From the NCBI GenBank assembly GCA_963812505.1, contig CAWEVM010000021.1:124001-188000 (forward strand): a DNA stretch of 64,000 nt, read 5' to 3'. Numbering within the stretch: position 1 is the stretch's first letter; each line of letters begins with the position of its first letter. The position numbers and the translations under genes were made by a program. Source of the stretch: JAMXLO01 sp963812505 (GTDB taxonomy: Bacteria; Pseudomonadota; Alphaproteobacteria; Acetobacterales; Acetobacteraceae). Shown here one piece after another: positions 25,548-34,548 of the stretch. A model generated the notes under the pieces. The model did not search any database and was not told where the DNA came from. It saw only the letters and a list, made by a program, of their open reading frames with translations.

Positions 25548-26656
25548 GCCGGTACCTCCTGGCGCATGAGTTGTTCGACGAGATCGGCCAGGCGTGCCGC
25601 TGCATCGGCACGGGCGATGCTGCGCGCGGCAAGCGCCGCATGGTTGAGCATGTCTGGCGCGGCCAATAACGTCACGAGCCGGTCGCGCAATGCTTCAGGC
25701 GAAAAATCCCGCTGCGCGATCATCGATGCGCCGCGTGCCTCGGTCATCGCACGCGCATTCGCGGACTGATGATCGTCGATCGCGCCAGGCAGCGGCACGA
25801 GGATCGCCGGCCTGCCGGCGGCCGCAAGCTCGGCGACGGTGGAGGCACCGGCACGCGCAATCACCAGATGTGCCGACGCAAGTTTCTGCGCAACGTCCGG
25901 AAAAAAGGCTGACAGTTCAGCATTGATTCCGGCCAGATCATATGCGGCGCGAACCCGACCCAGGTCCTCGGATCGGCACTGCTGCACGATCGAGACGCGC
26001 GACAGCAGACCATCGGGCAATGACGCCAGCGCCGTCGGCACGACGTCGCTGAATATCCGCGCACCGAGCGAGCCGCCCAATACGAGCAGACGTATCGTGT
26101 CAGCGGGCGGCACATAGGGCAGCGTCGCAAGCGCCTCGATCGCGTGGCGCACCGGGTTGCCGGTGACCACGGTCTGGACCTGGGGCACGCGCTGGGTCGC
26201 GGCAAAGCTCAGAGCCAGCCGGTCAGCGTGGCGGGCAAGGAATCGGTTGGCACGGCCAAGTACCGCATTCTGCTCGTGCAGGATCACCGCGGGGCGTTGC
26301 GGCATGAGACGAGCGGCGAGCACCGGCGCGACACAGGGATATCCGCCAAAGCCGACCACCGCCGCGGCATGGACGCGCCTGAGGATCCGTCGCGCCTGAA
26401 GCACGCCGCCAGCCAGGGCGACGACGGCCTTGCCCGCACGCAGCGGCCCACGGCCGGCAATTCCCGCGCCGCTTATGACAAAATGCTCGAGCCCGGCGAA
26501 CACCGGGGATTGAATTCCGCCCGAGCGCGCATCGGTCATCAGTGCCACGCGCCGTCCGCGCGCCAGCAGCTCGCTCGCCAGCGCCTCGGCTGGGAAGAAG
26601 TGGCCACCGGTTCCGCCGGCCGCGATCACCACGGGAAGTACCGCAGGCCCTCTCAT
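25544..26656 (-). CDS. murG: Peptidoglycan glycosyltransferase MurG
   Basis: This 370-residue GT-B enzyme on the inner face of the membrane makes lipid II from lipid I and UDP-GlcNAc. AAGGTGGHFFPAEALA binds the lipid pyrophosphate, HEQNAVLGRANRFLA is the conserved acceptor segment, and LLVLGGSLGARIFSD starts the C-terminal fold. RAGASTVAELAAAGRPAILVPLPGA with DDHQSANA binds UDP-GlcNAc. The ATG at 26656 overlaps the ftsW stop by 4 bp. The frame is open further upstream through ftsW, but the homology begins here. Confidence 0.96.
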   Translation of the reverse strand: MRGPAVLPVVIAAGGTGGHFFPAEALASELLARGRRVALMTDARSGGIQSPVFAGLEHFVISGAGIAGRGPLRAGKAVVALAGGVLQARRILRRVHAAAVVGFGGYPCVAPVLAARLMPQRPAVILHEQNAVLGRANRFLARHADRLALSFAATQRVPQVQTVVTGNPVRHAIEALATLPYVPPADTIRLLVLGGSLGARIFSDVVPTALASLPDGLLSRVSIVQQCRSEDLGRVRAAYDLAGINAELSAFFPDVAQKLASAHLVIARAGASTVAELAAAGRPAILVPLPGAIDDHQSANARAMTEARGASMIAQRDFSPEALRDRLVTLLAAPDMLNHAALAARSIARADAAARLADLVEQLMRQEVPA

Positions 26657-27780
26657 GGCATGTCGCCATGATGCCGACGTCGCGTCAGTGCCAGCAGCAT
26701 GCCCATGCCAAGTGCGACAGCGAGCGCAGACGAGCCGCCATAGGAAATCAACGGTAGCGTCATGCCCTTGGTCGGGATGAGCTGCAGCGACGATGCCATG
26801 TTGATGAACGCCTGCAGACCGAAGCCGGTCACCAGACCGGTGCACGACAGAACGACGAACAGGTCCTGCTCCTTCAGCAGCCACAACAGGCCGCGCAGCA
26901 CGATGAAGGCGAACACGGCGATGATGATCACGCACAGGATCAGGCCGAATTCCTCGCCGGCGACGGCAAACACGAAGTCGGCATGCGCGTCGGGCAGGAT
27001 GTCCTTGACGCGACCCTCGCCCGGACCGCGGCCGAGCAGTCCACCGTTGCCGAACGCCTCCAGTGCGGTGTGGGGCTGATAGTCGCTGCCGGTGGTGTTG
27101 CCGGGATGCAGGAAGTTCTCGACCCGCTTCTGCACGTGCGGGAAGAACATGTAGGCGCCGACGCCAGCAAACCCGAAGCTGACGACGGCACCGGCCACAA
27201 GGAAAAGATTCAGCCCGTTGATGTAGAGCTGGACAAAGAACACTGCGGTGATCACTGCCAACATGCCGACATCTGGCTGCGATTTCAGCAGCAGCGCGAT
27301 CACCAGGAAGGTGCCGATGGCCAGCGACTTGCCGGGGAAGCGCGGCGAACGGCGACCCTCGCTGATCAGCCACGCGACGACGATCGCGAAACAGGGCTTG
27401 AGAAACTCCGAGGGCTGCACCGAAAGGCCTGGCAGCGAGATCCAGCGTCGGGCGCCCTTGATTTCGACGCCAATCAGCATGGTCGCCGCGGTGAGCGCCA
27501 GCGCAATGATACAACCCACGATGGCCACACGGCGGATGTTGCGCGGCGACAGCAGCGACACCGCCACCACGATCGCGCCGGCGGCAGCAAGGAAGAACAC
27601 CTGCTTGAGGATGAACACGTCGCGCGAAGAGCCGATGCGTTCGGCGACCGCCGGGCTTGCCGCGAGCATCATGATGTAGCCGAAGCCGATCAGCATGCCG
27701 ACAGCACCCAAGGTCCAGCGGTCCACGGTCCACCACCAGCGGCCCAGCACAGAATTGTCGGCGCGCGAGAGTGTGGGCAT
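26653..27780 (-). CDS. ftsW: Peptidoglycan glycosyltransferase FtsW
   Basis: This 375-residue SEDS-family membrane polymerase of the septum has about ten hydrophobic helices. It holds the family motifs GARRWISLPGLSVQPSEF, GNGGLLGRGPGEGRVKDILP and DAHADFVFAVAGEEFG, and near the end IPTKGMTLPLISYGGSS. It works with FtsI. An 88-bp gap separates it from mraY, the place where murD stands in related clusters. Confidence 0.96.
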   Translation of the reverse strand: MPTLSRADNSVLGRWWWTVDRWTLGAVGMLIGFGYIMMLAASPAVAERIGSSRDVFILKQVFFLAAAGAIVVAVSLLSPRNIRRVAIVGCIIALALTAATMLIGVEIKGARRWISLPGLSVQPSEFLKPCFAIVVAWLISEGRRSPRFPGKSLAIGTFLVIALLLKSQPDVGMLAVITAVFFVQLYINGLNLFLVAGAVVSFGFAGVGAYMFFPHVQKRVENFLHPGNTTGSDYQPHTALEAFGNGGLLGRGPGEGRVKDILPDAHADFVFAVAGEEFGLILCVIIIAVFAFIVLRGLLWLLKEQDLFVVLSCTGLVTGFGLQAFINMASSLQLIPTKGMTLPLISYGGSSALAVALGMGMLLALTRRRHHGDMP

Positions 27781-27868
27781 CAGGCAGAATCCGCCGTCGA
27801 GCGGGGCGCATGAAAGCGGAGCGGTGCGATTCGCAACAACGGCATCCCTCGCGTTGGCTGATGGATGC

Positions 27869-28957
27869 TCATCTGATCTTCAAGGTCGCCAGGCCGACCA
27901 GGGCCAGGATCATCGAGATGATCCAAAAGCGGATCACGATGGTCGGCTCCGCCCAGCCCTTCTTCTCGAAGTGATGATGCAGGGGCGCCATCAGGAAGAC
28001 GCGCGTGCCCGTGCGCTTGTACCAGAACACCTGGACGATCACCGAGGCGGTCTCCACCACGAACAGGCCGCCAACGATCAGCAGAACGATCTCGTGCTTC
28101 GTTGCCACCGCGACGGCGCCGAGCGCGCCGCCCAGCGCGAGCGAACCGGTATCCCCCATGAAGACCGCAGCCGGCGGCGCATTGAACCAGAGGAAGCCGA
28201 GCCCGGCGCCGATCAGCGCGGAGCAGAACACAGCGAGCTCGCCGACCCCTGGCACCGGATTGAGCTGCAGGTAGTCGGCGAAGATACGATTGCCGACCAG
28301 GTAGGCGATCAGCGCGAACACACCGGCGCAGATGATGGTCGGGACGATGGCAAGGCCATCCAGCCCGTCGGTCAGATTAACCGCATTCGAGGCACCGAGC
28401 ATGACCAGCATGCCAAAGAAGGGAAAGGCGTAGCCGAATGGGATGAGCACGTCCTTGAACATCGGCACGGCCAGGGCGGTGGCGAATGCGCCACGCGTCA
28501 GCAGCACGATCCAGATGGCTGCGGCGAGACCGATCACCATCTGTGCGGTCAGCTTGACCCGTGCGGAGACGCCCTTGTGGTTGCGCCGCGACAGTTTTCG
28601 ATAGTCATCGGCAAAGCCAAGTGCGCCATAGCCCAGCGTGACGAACAGGACCGCCCAGACATAGGCGTTGCGAAGATCGACCCAGAGCAGGGTCGAGACA
28701 GTGAGCGCGGATAATATCAGCACGCCGCCCATCGTGGGCGTGCCCTTCTTGTCTATGAGGTGCCGTTCCGGACCATCCTCACGGATTGGCTGTCCATCGC
28801 GCTGCATCGATCTCAGCCAGCGGATCAGTGGCGGCCCGAGGATGAAGCTGACAATCAGTGCAGTCAGGCACGCAGCGCCCGAACGGAAGGTGATGTAGCG
28901 GAACAGGTTGAACAGGATGAACTGGTTGGCCAGCGGGCGTGCGAGATCGTACAGCAT
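27869..28957 (-). CDS. mraY: Phospho-N-acetylmuramoyl-pentapeptide transferase MraY
   Basis: This 362-residue polytopic membrane enzyme makes lipid I on undecaprenyl phosphate. The conserved active-site loops are present: GTPTMGGVLI, GFADDYRKLSRRNHKG, NAVNLTDGLDGLA, FMGDTGSLALGG and APLHHHFEKKGWAE. The start at 28957 overlaps the murF stop by one base (TGATG) and gives the canonical N-terminus. Confidence 0.97.
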   Translation of the reverse strand: MLYDLARPLANQFILFNLFRYITFRSGAACLTALIVSFILGPPLIRWLRSMQRDGQPIREDGPERHLIDKKGTPTMGGVLILSALTVSTLLWVDLRNAYVWAVLFVTLGYGALGFADDYRKLSRRNHKGVSARVKLTAQMVIGLAAAIWIVLLTRGAFATALAVPMFKDVLIPFGYAFPFFGMLVMLGASNAVNLTDGLDGLAIVPTIICAGVFALIAYLVGNRIFADYLQLNPVPGVGELAVFCSALIGAGLGFLWFNAPPAAVFMGDTGSLALGGALGAVAVATKHEIVLLIVGGLFVVETASVIVQVFWYKRTGTRVFLMAPLHHHFEKKGWAEPTIVIRFWIISMILALVGLATLKIR

Positions 28958-30330
28958 CAGGCGGCCTCCGCTCGCGGCTCGAGTGCGTTGACCACCAACT
29001 TCATTCGGCTGCCGAGGCTGCCCTTGATCAGAATGACGTCTCCGGGAGCGACGGAGCGAGCGAGGATTGGTGCGAGCGAGGCGGAGTCCTGGGCGTGGCC
29101 GGCTCGTATCGCTTCGGGTATTGCGCTGTACAGCGCCTGCATCAGCGGCCCGCACGCGAACAGACGATCCGCTGCCGCTGCGACATCAGTCGCAAGGGCG
29201 CGATGCTCGGCGACGCCTAAATCGCCGAGTTCCAGCATATCGCCGAGTACGGCGATGCGGCGTCTGGCGCCCTGCAGACGCAGCACTGCCAGTGCCGCAC
29301 GCATCGAGGCGGGGTTGCCGTTATAACTTTCGTCCAGCAGCAGCGCAGTACCGCCTGGTACGGCGATCGTTCGGCGCGTGCCGCGACCGACAACAGGCGC
29401 AAAGCCTTCCAGTGCTCGCGCCACGCGCTCGGGCGCTGCCTGGCTTACGTGATGGGCTGCGGCGAGCGCGGCCAATGCGTTCATCGCCATGTGGCGACCT
29501 GGCGCGTTCAGCCGAAACACGATGCGCCGGCCTGCAATCTCGGCAGCGACATCGCTGCCGTCCGCATCCATCGTGAGTTCGACCAATCGGACGTCGGCAG
29601 AACGCGCCTCGCCGAACGTCACGATGCGCGCCTCGCCCGCAGCCGCGAGCAGCCGCGGCAGCAGGGGCGTGTCGGCGGGCAGCACCGCGATACCGCCTGG
29701 CTCCAGCGCACGCAGAAGCTCTGCCTTTTCGTCGGCGATGGCCTCAATCGAGCCAAGAAAACCGATATGCGCCTTTTCGACTGCGGTGATCACCGCGGCA
29801 TTCGGTCGTGCAAGCCGTGCGAGGGGAGCGATCTCGCCAGCATGATTCATGCCGATCTCGGCGACACAGAACCCCGCATCCGGTGCCAAGCGCGCCAGCG
29901 TCAGCGGCAATCCCCAGTGATTGTTGTAGGAGGCGACGGCAGCGTGCGTGTGGCCAAATGCCGACAGTATGGTCCGCAGCATCTCCTTCGTCGTGGTCTT
30001 GCCGACGCTTCCGGTGACCGCGATCAGGCGGCCGGTGAAGCGCTCGCGCGCGTAGCCGCCAAGGCGATGCAGGGCAGCCAGAGTATCATCGACCAGCAGC
30101 AGGCGGCTGACCTCTGGCACGGGCCGATGCACCATCGCGCCGGCCGCGCCCTTCGCGATGGCGTCAGCAACGAAGGCGTGGCCGTCACTCGTCTCGCCGC
30201 GCAAGGCGACAAACAGGTCGCCGGGCTGGATGGTGCGCGTATCGATCGAAACGCCGGTGGCGACGAACGGCACGCTCATGGTTCCACCGGTAGCCTCCAG
30301 CAGATCATGCGCGGTCCAACGCGGGATCAT
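28957..30330 (-). CDS. murF: UDP-MurNAc-tripeptide--D-Ala-D-Ala ligase MurF
   Basis: This 457-residue ligase adds D-Ala-D-Ala to the UDP-MurNAc tripeptide. Motifs are the N-terminal ATGVSIDTRTIQPGDLFVAL, the P-loop AVTGSVGKTTTKEML, AEIGMNHAGEIAPLARL, and DESYNGNPASMRAAL in the C-terminal domain. Its ATG overlaps the murE stop by 4 bp. Confidence 0.96.
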   Translation of the reverse strand: MIPRWTAHDLLEATGGTMSVPFVATGVSIDTRTIQPGDLFVALRGETSDGHAFVADAIAKGAAGAMVHRPVPEVSRLLLVDDTLAALHRLGGYARERFTGRLIAVTGSVGKTTTKEMLRTILSAFGHTHAAVASYNNHWGLPLTLARLAPDAGFCVAEIGMNHAGEIAPLARLARPNAAVITAVEKAHIGFLGSIEAIADEKAELLRALEPGGIAVLPADTPLLPRLLAAAGEARIVTFGEARSADVRLVELTMDADGSDVAAEIAGRRIVFRLNAPGRHMAMNALAALAAAHHVSQAAPERVARALEGFAPVVGRGTRRTIAVPGGTALLLDESYNGNPASMRAALAVLRLQGARRRIAVLGDMLELGDLGVAEHRALATDVAAAADRLFACGPLMQALYSAIPEAIRAGHAQDSASLAPILARSVAPGDVILIKGSLGSRMKLVVNALEPRAEAA

Positions 30331-31790
30331 TGTGCGGACACCAGGCCGCGCACGACATCCACGTCGTCGAACGGGATCACAGCGTTGCCGATGATCTGAC
30401 CCTGCTCATGGCCCTTCCCTGCCACGACGAGTACATCGCCGGACGCGAGGCCGTTCAGCGCCGCCGCAATGGCCTTCGCGCGATCGCCGATTTCGCATCC
30501 ACCGGGACACGCTGCGAGCACCGCTGCGCGGATCGTGGCTGGATTCTCGCTGCGCGGATTGTCGTCGGTGACGATCGCAACATCCGCAAGACGTGCGGCT
30601 GCGGCGCCCATCAACGGACGCTTGCCACGGTCTCGGTCACCGCCGGCACCGAATACCACGTGCAGACGACCCGAGGTGTGCGGCCGCAGCGCGGTCAGCA
30701 GGCGTTCCAGCGCATCCGGCGTGTGCGCATAGTCGACATACACGGCGGCGCCGTTTGGCAGACGCGCTGCCAATTCCAGCCGGCCGCGGACACCGTGCAA
30801 CAGGACAAGACGGTTCAGGACATCGGGCTCGCCAAGCGCCGCGGCCAAAGCCGCCGCCAATAGGGCGTTGTCAGCCTGAAAGCGACCCGGCAGAGGAAGC
30901 TTGATCTCGCGCCGGGCGCCAGCTGTTTCGATGCGCAGGAGCTGCCCATCGGGACGCGGTTTCGCGGCCAGCAGGTGGATCGCTGATCCGGCCTCGCCAA
31001 CGGTGCGAAATTCAAGCCGACGCCGTGTGGCGATTTGTCTCAGCGCTGTGAGCGTCGTCGCGTCCATCTCGCTGCTCGCGACCACTGGGGCACCGGCGGG
31101 CAGCAATTCGGCAAACAGCCGCAGCTTGGCGGCGCGGTACGCGTCCTCCGAGCCATGGTAATCGAGATGATCGCGCGTGAGGTTGGTGAACGCGGCGCCG
31201 GACAGGCGCACTCCGTCGAGACGGAACTGGTCGAGGCCATGCGAGGAGGCCTCCATCGCGGCATGCTGAATTCGGGCACGCGCCAACCGCGCCAGCGTCT
31301 CGGCCAAGGTAACCGGATCGGGCGTGGTCAGGCCGGGACCAGGGGCGAACCCTGCGGCATGCAGGCCGAGCGTGCCGAGACTGGCTGCCGGCTTTCCGCC
31401 CGAACTCCACAGCTGGCGCAGGAACTCAACGGTGCTGGTCTTGCCGTTGGTTCCGGTGACCGCGACCATGACGCGGGGTTGGCTGCCGGCGAGGCCCGCG
31501 GCGAGCTGTGCGAGACGGCGCCGCGGCTCTGGGTCCTCCAGCAACGGCCGCGGCGGCACACCCGGTGGCCAGGCTGTGCCAGCTGGCGCGAGCACGGCAA
31601 CGGCACCTCGCGATACCGCATCGGCGATGAAGGCACGGCCATCAACGCGACTGCCCGGCAGCGCCGCAAACAGATAACCGGGCGCGACGTGGCGGCTGTC
31701 CGCAGTGATGCCGGCAATTTCCAGGCGACCCGCATTCCGCCAGGAAACAGAAATAGTACGGGCCAGAGCCTGGACGGGAACCGCGCTCAT
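30327..31790 (-). CDS. murE: UDP-MurNAc-L-Ala-D-Glu--meso-diaminopimelate ligase MurE
   Basis: The 487-residue ligase adds the third residue of the stem peptide. GITADSRHVAPGYLFAALPG opens the N-terminal domain, VTGTNGKTSTVEFL is the ATP site, and MEASSHGLDQFRLDGV and NLTRDHLDYHG follow. TDDNPRSENP is the DNPR motif of meso-diaminopimelate-adding enzymes, so the wall is probably DAP-type. The ATG at 31790 lies 4 bases after the ftsI stop. Confidence 0.96.
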   Translation of the reverse strand: MSAVPVQALARTISVSWRNAGRLEIAGITADSRHVAPGYLFAALPGSRVDGRAFIADAVSRGAVAVLAPAGTAWPPGVPPRPLLEDPEPRRRLAQLAAGLAGSQPRVMVAVTGTNGKTSTVEFLRQLWSSGGKPAASLGTLGLHAAGFAPGPGLTTPDPVTLAETLARLARARIQHAAMEASSHGLDQFRLDGVRLSGAAFTNLTRDHLDYHGSEDAYRAAKLRLFAELLPAGAPVVASSEMDATTLTALRQIATRRRLEFRTVGEAGSAIHLLAAKPRPDGQLLRIETAGARREIKLPLPGRFQADNALLAAALAAALGEPDVLNRLVLLHGVRGRLELAARLPNGAAVYVDYAHTPDALERLLTALRPHTSGRLHVVFGAGGDRDRGKRPLMGAAAARLADVAIVTDDNPRSENPATIRAAVLAACPGGCEIGDRAKAIAAALNGLASGDVLVVAGKGHEQGQIIGNAVIPFDDVDVVRGLVSAQ

Positions 31791-31794
31791 GATT

Positions 31795-33810
31795 TCAGCG
31801 AGCCGCAACGGGGGCGGCTGCGTCTGCGGGCAATTCGGCGGCGGCAATTGCGCTCGACGCCGGGACGTTTGCTTCGTGGCGTGGCTCGTGGCCCATCGGG
31901 CGCGCAGGCGCGAGCGGGGTGACGGGGACCGTCAACGCCGGTCGGACCGATGTTCCGGGAGCAGAAACCGTCAATGGTCCGCGCGCGACCACGCCGGCCG
32001 GTCTGTGCGGTTCGAGCGGAATGAACAGCGCCTGATTGATCGCGGGCGCGTCCTGGATGTCCGGCAGCATGCCGAGCATCGGCGCGATCCGGGCAATCAC
32101 CCGGCCGGCGGCGGGTGCCGCCACCCAACCGGCGGTCGAATAGCCATAGGTGCTTTTGTTGCCGTGCGGTTCATCGATCATCATGTAGACCGCATAGCGC
32201 GGCGCGTTCATCGGGAACACGCTGGTGAACGCGGCGACGTTGAAGTTCTCCTTGAACCCGCGCTTGTAGCCATGCTTGCCGACCTTCTCAGCCGTGCCAG
32301 TCTTGCCGCCCGGATAGTACCCAGCAACCTCCGCCTGCTTGCCGAAGCCGTCGGTCACAACGAGACGCATGAGCTTGCGCATCGTGTCGGAGGTCGACGG
32401 CTGCATAACCGGCACGCCATCCGGGTGTTGGCCGGGCGTCAGCGCCAGGATGGTCGGCTTCTCCAGTACACCGGTCGCAACCGCCGCGGTGCCGCGCACC
32501 ACGTGCAGCGGCGAAACCGAAATGCCGTGGCCGAACGAGACCGTGAGCGTGACGACCTCCTTCCAGGCCGATGCGGGTTGCACGATCGGCACCCCGGCCT
32601 CTGGCAGCTCGATGCCGACGCGGCCGAACATGCCCATCGACCTGAGCCAGGCACGCTGGCGCTCGCCGCCCACTGTCTCACCGATATGCGCTGCCCCGAG
32701 GTTGGAGGAGTAGGCGAGTACCTCCGGCAGATAGAGCCAACGGTGCTTGCCCTCAAAGTCGGTGATTGTGAAGCGGCCGATATGAATCGGGCGCGAGGCG
32801 TCGAATTCGTCCCAGATATGCACGATGCCGGAATCCAGCGCCATCGACGCCGTCTGCAACTTGAACGTGCTGCCCGGCTCGTACATGCCGGTAACGGCGC
32901 GATTGAACCGGTCATCCGCAGGTGTCGTGCGGAAGGCGTTGGCGTCGTAGTCGGGAAGGCTGACCATCGCGAGAACTTCGCCGGTGTTCACGTCCATGAC
33001 GATGCCGCAGGCACCAATCCCCTGGAACTCATCCATCGCCTTGGACAGTTCGTCGCGCACAACCGCCTGCACGCGCACATCGATCGATAAGCGGAGCGGC
33101 GTGCTGTCCGCGAAGAGGCGCTGGTCGAAATACCGCTCGACGCCGGCGACACCGTGTTCGTCGACATCGGTGCCGCCCAGCACCTGTGCCGCCGTGCGGC
33201 CCATCGGATAGTGCCTCTCCTCGGACGGGCGGAAATCTATTCCCGGTATGCCGAGCGAATTGATGGCCAGCTGCTCGCGCGGCGTGACTTGTCGCTCGAG
33301 ATACACAAACTGTCGATTGGTGTCGGACAGGCGCGTCCGGGCCGCATCCTCATCGAGCCGCGGCAGGACCTCCTTCAGCCGGTGCGCCACATCGGCTGGA
33401 TCGATGACCTGGCGTGGATCGGCAAATACCGCGACGGTCGGCAGCGAGATCGCAAGGATCTGGCCGTTGCGGTCGGTGATCATGGCCCGCTGACCGAGCT
33501 CTGTCGCCTCAGCAGCAGCTTTTGGCGCCGTGAACAGAGCCGCGATTGGCTTTTCAGGCCGGTGCGGCGCGAGTGGCTGCAGGATGGTCGCGTCAGCCAG
33601 CTTGGCGATCACCGCGAGGAACAGCAGGGCGAAGCCGAACGCCGTATAGACGAGACGGTTTCGCGTCTTTTCCAGTGCATTGCGACGCTGCAGGTCAGGC
33701 TCGGTGACGCGTACCATCTCCATGCGCGGCACGGCGTCGGCGGATGCGGCGCCACGACGATGTGCAGGCGAGCCGCGCGGCATTGAGGAGGCGGACGGGG
33801 CGCCGCTCAT
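31795..33810 (-). CDS. ftsI: Septal transpeptidase FtsI (PBP3)
   Basis: This 671-residue penicillin-binding protein has one N-terminal membrane segment (LVYTAFGFALLFLAVIAKLADA) after a charged, Ala/Pro-rich cytoplasmic part. The pedestal domain follows, then the transpeptidase domain with the nucleophile in EPGSTFKLQT (near 313), AYSSNLG, and GGKTGTAEK (near 500). Beyond the catalytic domain it carries about 85 residues of Pro/Ala-rich tail. It cross-links septal peptidoglycan together with FtsW. The start at 33810 follows the ftsL stop by three bases. Confidence 0.95.
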   Translation of the reverse strand: MSGAPSASSMPRGSPAHRRGAASADAVPRMEMVRVTEPDLQRRNALEKTRNRLVYTAFGFALLFLAVIAKLADATILQPLAPHRPEKPIAALFTAPKAAAEATELGQRAMITDRNGQILAISLPTVAVFADPRQVIDPADVAHRLKEVLPRLDEDAARTRLSDTNRQFVYLERQVTPREQLAINSLGIPGIDFRPSEERHYPMGRTAAQVLGGTDVDEHGVAGVERYFDQRLFADSTPLRLSIDVRVQAVVRDELSKAMDEFQGIGACGIVMDVNTGEVLAMVSLPDYDANAFRTTPADDRFNRAVTGMYEPGSTFKLQTASMALDSGIVHIWDEFDASRPIHIGRFTITDFEGKHRWLYLPEVLAYSSNLGAAHIGETVGGERQRAWLRSMGMFGRVGIELPEAGVPIVQPASAWKEVVTLTVSFGHGISVSPLHVVRGTAAVATGVLEKPTILALTPGQHPDGVPVMQPSTSDTMRKLMRLVVTDGFGKQAEVAGYYPGGKTGTAEKVGKHGYKRGFKENFNVAAFTSVFPMNAPRYAVYMMIDEPHGNKSTYGYSTAGWVAAPAAGRVIARIAPMLGMLPDIQDAPAINQALFIPLEPHRPAGVVARGPLTVSAPGTSVRPALTVPVTPLAPARPMGHEPRHEANVPASSAIAAAELPADAAAPVAAR

Positions 33811-33813
33811 CGT

Positions 33814-34548
33814 CTACCCCCCTCCTCCGTTGCTCACCCACTGTGATGCACTCACCGGCATGGGTCGTGGTGGCGGCGGGGCCGAAGCACTGCGTGCCAT
33901 GCCAAGAGCCGACCCGGTCATCGGCGGACGCGCGGTTGGCTGGCCCGGCCGCGGCTGCTCGGCGACGATCACCCGACGCGCCACGACCGGCGTTGGGCGC
34001 ACCTGCACTTCGGCCGTTGCTGGGTGATCGCGTGTAGCCTCGGCGAGCACGGGACGCGGTGGTGGCGGCGGCTTGTGCTCCGCCGGAGGCGGCGGTGCCG
34101 GCGGGGCCGCAACCGCCACCGCAGCAGCGGGCCGAGCGGGCGGCGGCGCCGAAACGACGGGGCGTGACGCAGCCGGCGCAGGTGGCAGCTCTTCAGGCTG
34201 TGGTGCCTGGGCCACCGGCACCGATTGCGGCTCTGCCTCGGGTGCCGTTGGTTCGGGGGCAGGAACCGCGGGCAGCCGCTTGTCGAGATCAGCCAGGCTG
34301 GTGAACTGACCTGGCGTCAGCGTCTTCAGACTGAGGAACTGATCGGCCAGTGCCTGAAGACGCTGCGGATCGTTCTGCAACGTCCATTCGGCGTGCAGTA
34401 CCCTGATCTGTTCGCGCAATTCATCGGTGGCATGAACGGTCTTCTCAATCTCATGGTCGACCAGCTGCACGCGGTGCTTGGCCGAGTAGAGATAGAGGCC
34501 CGAGCCGCAGGCGAGCAGGAAGCAGACAAGAGTGACGGGGCGGATCAC
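33814..34548 (-). CDS. ftsL: FtsL-like divisome protein with long Pro/Ala-rich tail
   Basis: The N-terminal part looks like FtsL: a membrane segment (IRPVTLVCFLLACGSGLYLYSA), then a coiled-coil-like periplasmic helix (VDHEIEKTVHATDELREQIRVLHAEWTLQ) with the FtsL-type NDPQRLQALADQFLSL. At 244 residues it is about twice the usual length. Residues from about 105 on are Pro/Ala/Val-rich low complexity, ending in WVSNGGGG. Position between rsmH and ftsI supports the identity. It overlaps rsmH by 4 bp. Confidence 0.85.
   Translation of the reverse strand: MIRPVTLVCFLLACGSGLYLYSAKHRVQLVDHEIEKTVHATDELREQIRVLHAEWTLQNDPQRLQALADQFLSLKTLTPGQFTSLADLDKRLPAVPAPEPTAPEAEPQSVPVAQAPQPEELPPAPAASRPVVSAPPPARPAAAVAVAAPPAPPPPAEHKPPPPPRPVLAEATRDHPATAEVQVRPTPVVARRVIVAEQPRPGQPTARPPMTGSALGMARSASAPPPPRPMPVSASQWVSNGGGG

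Noticed and set aside
26656..27811. Upstream extension of murG through ftsW
   Set aside because: The frame is open, but MurG homology begins at the ATG at 26656, which overlaps the ftsW stop in the pattern of the whole cluster.
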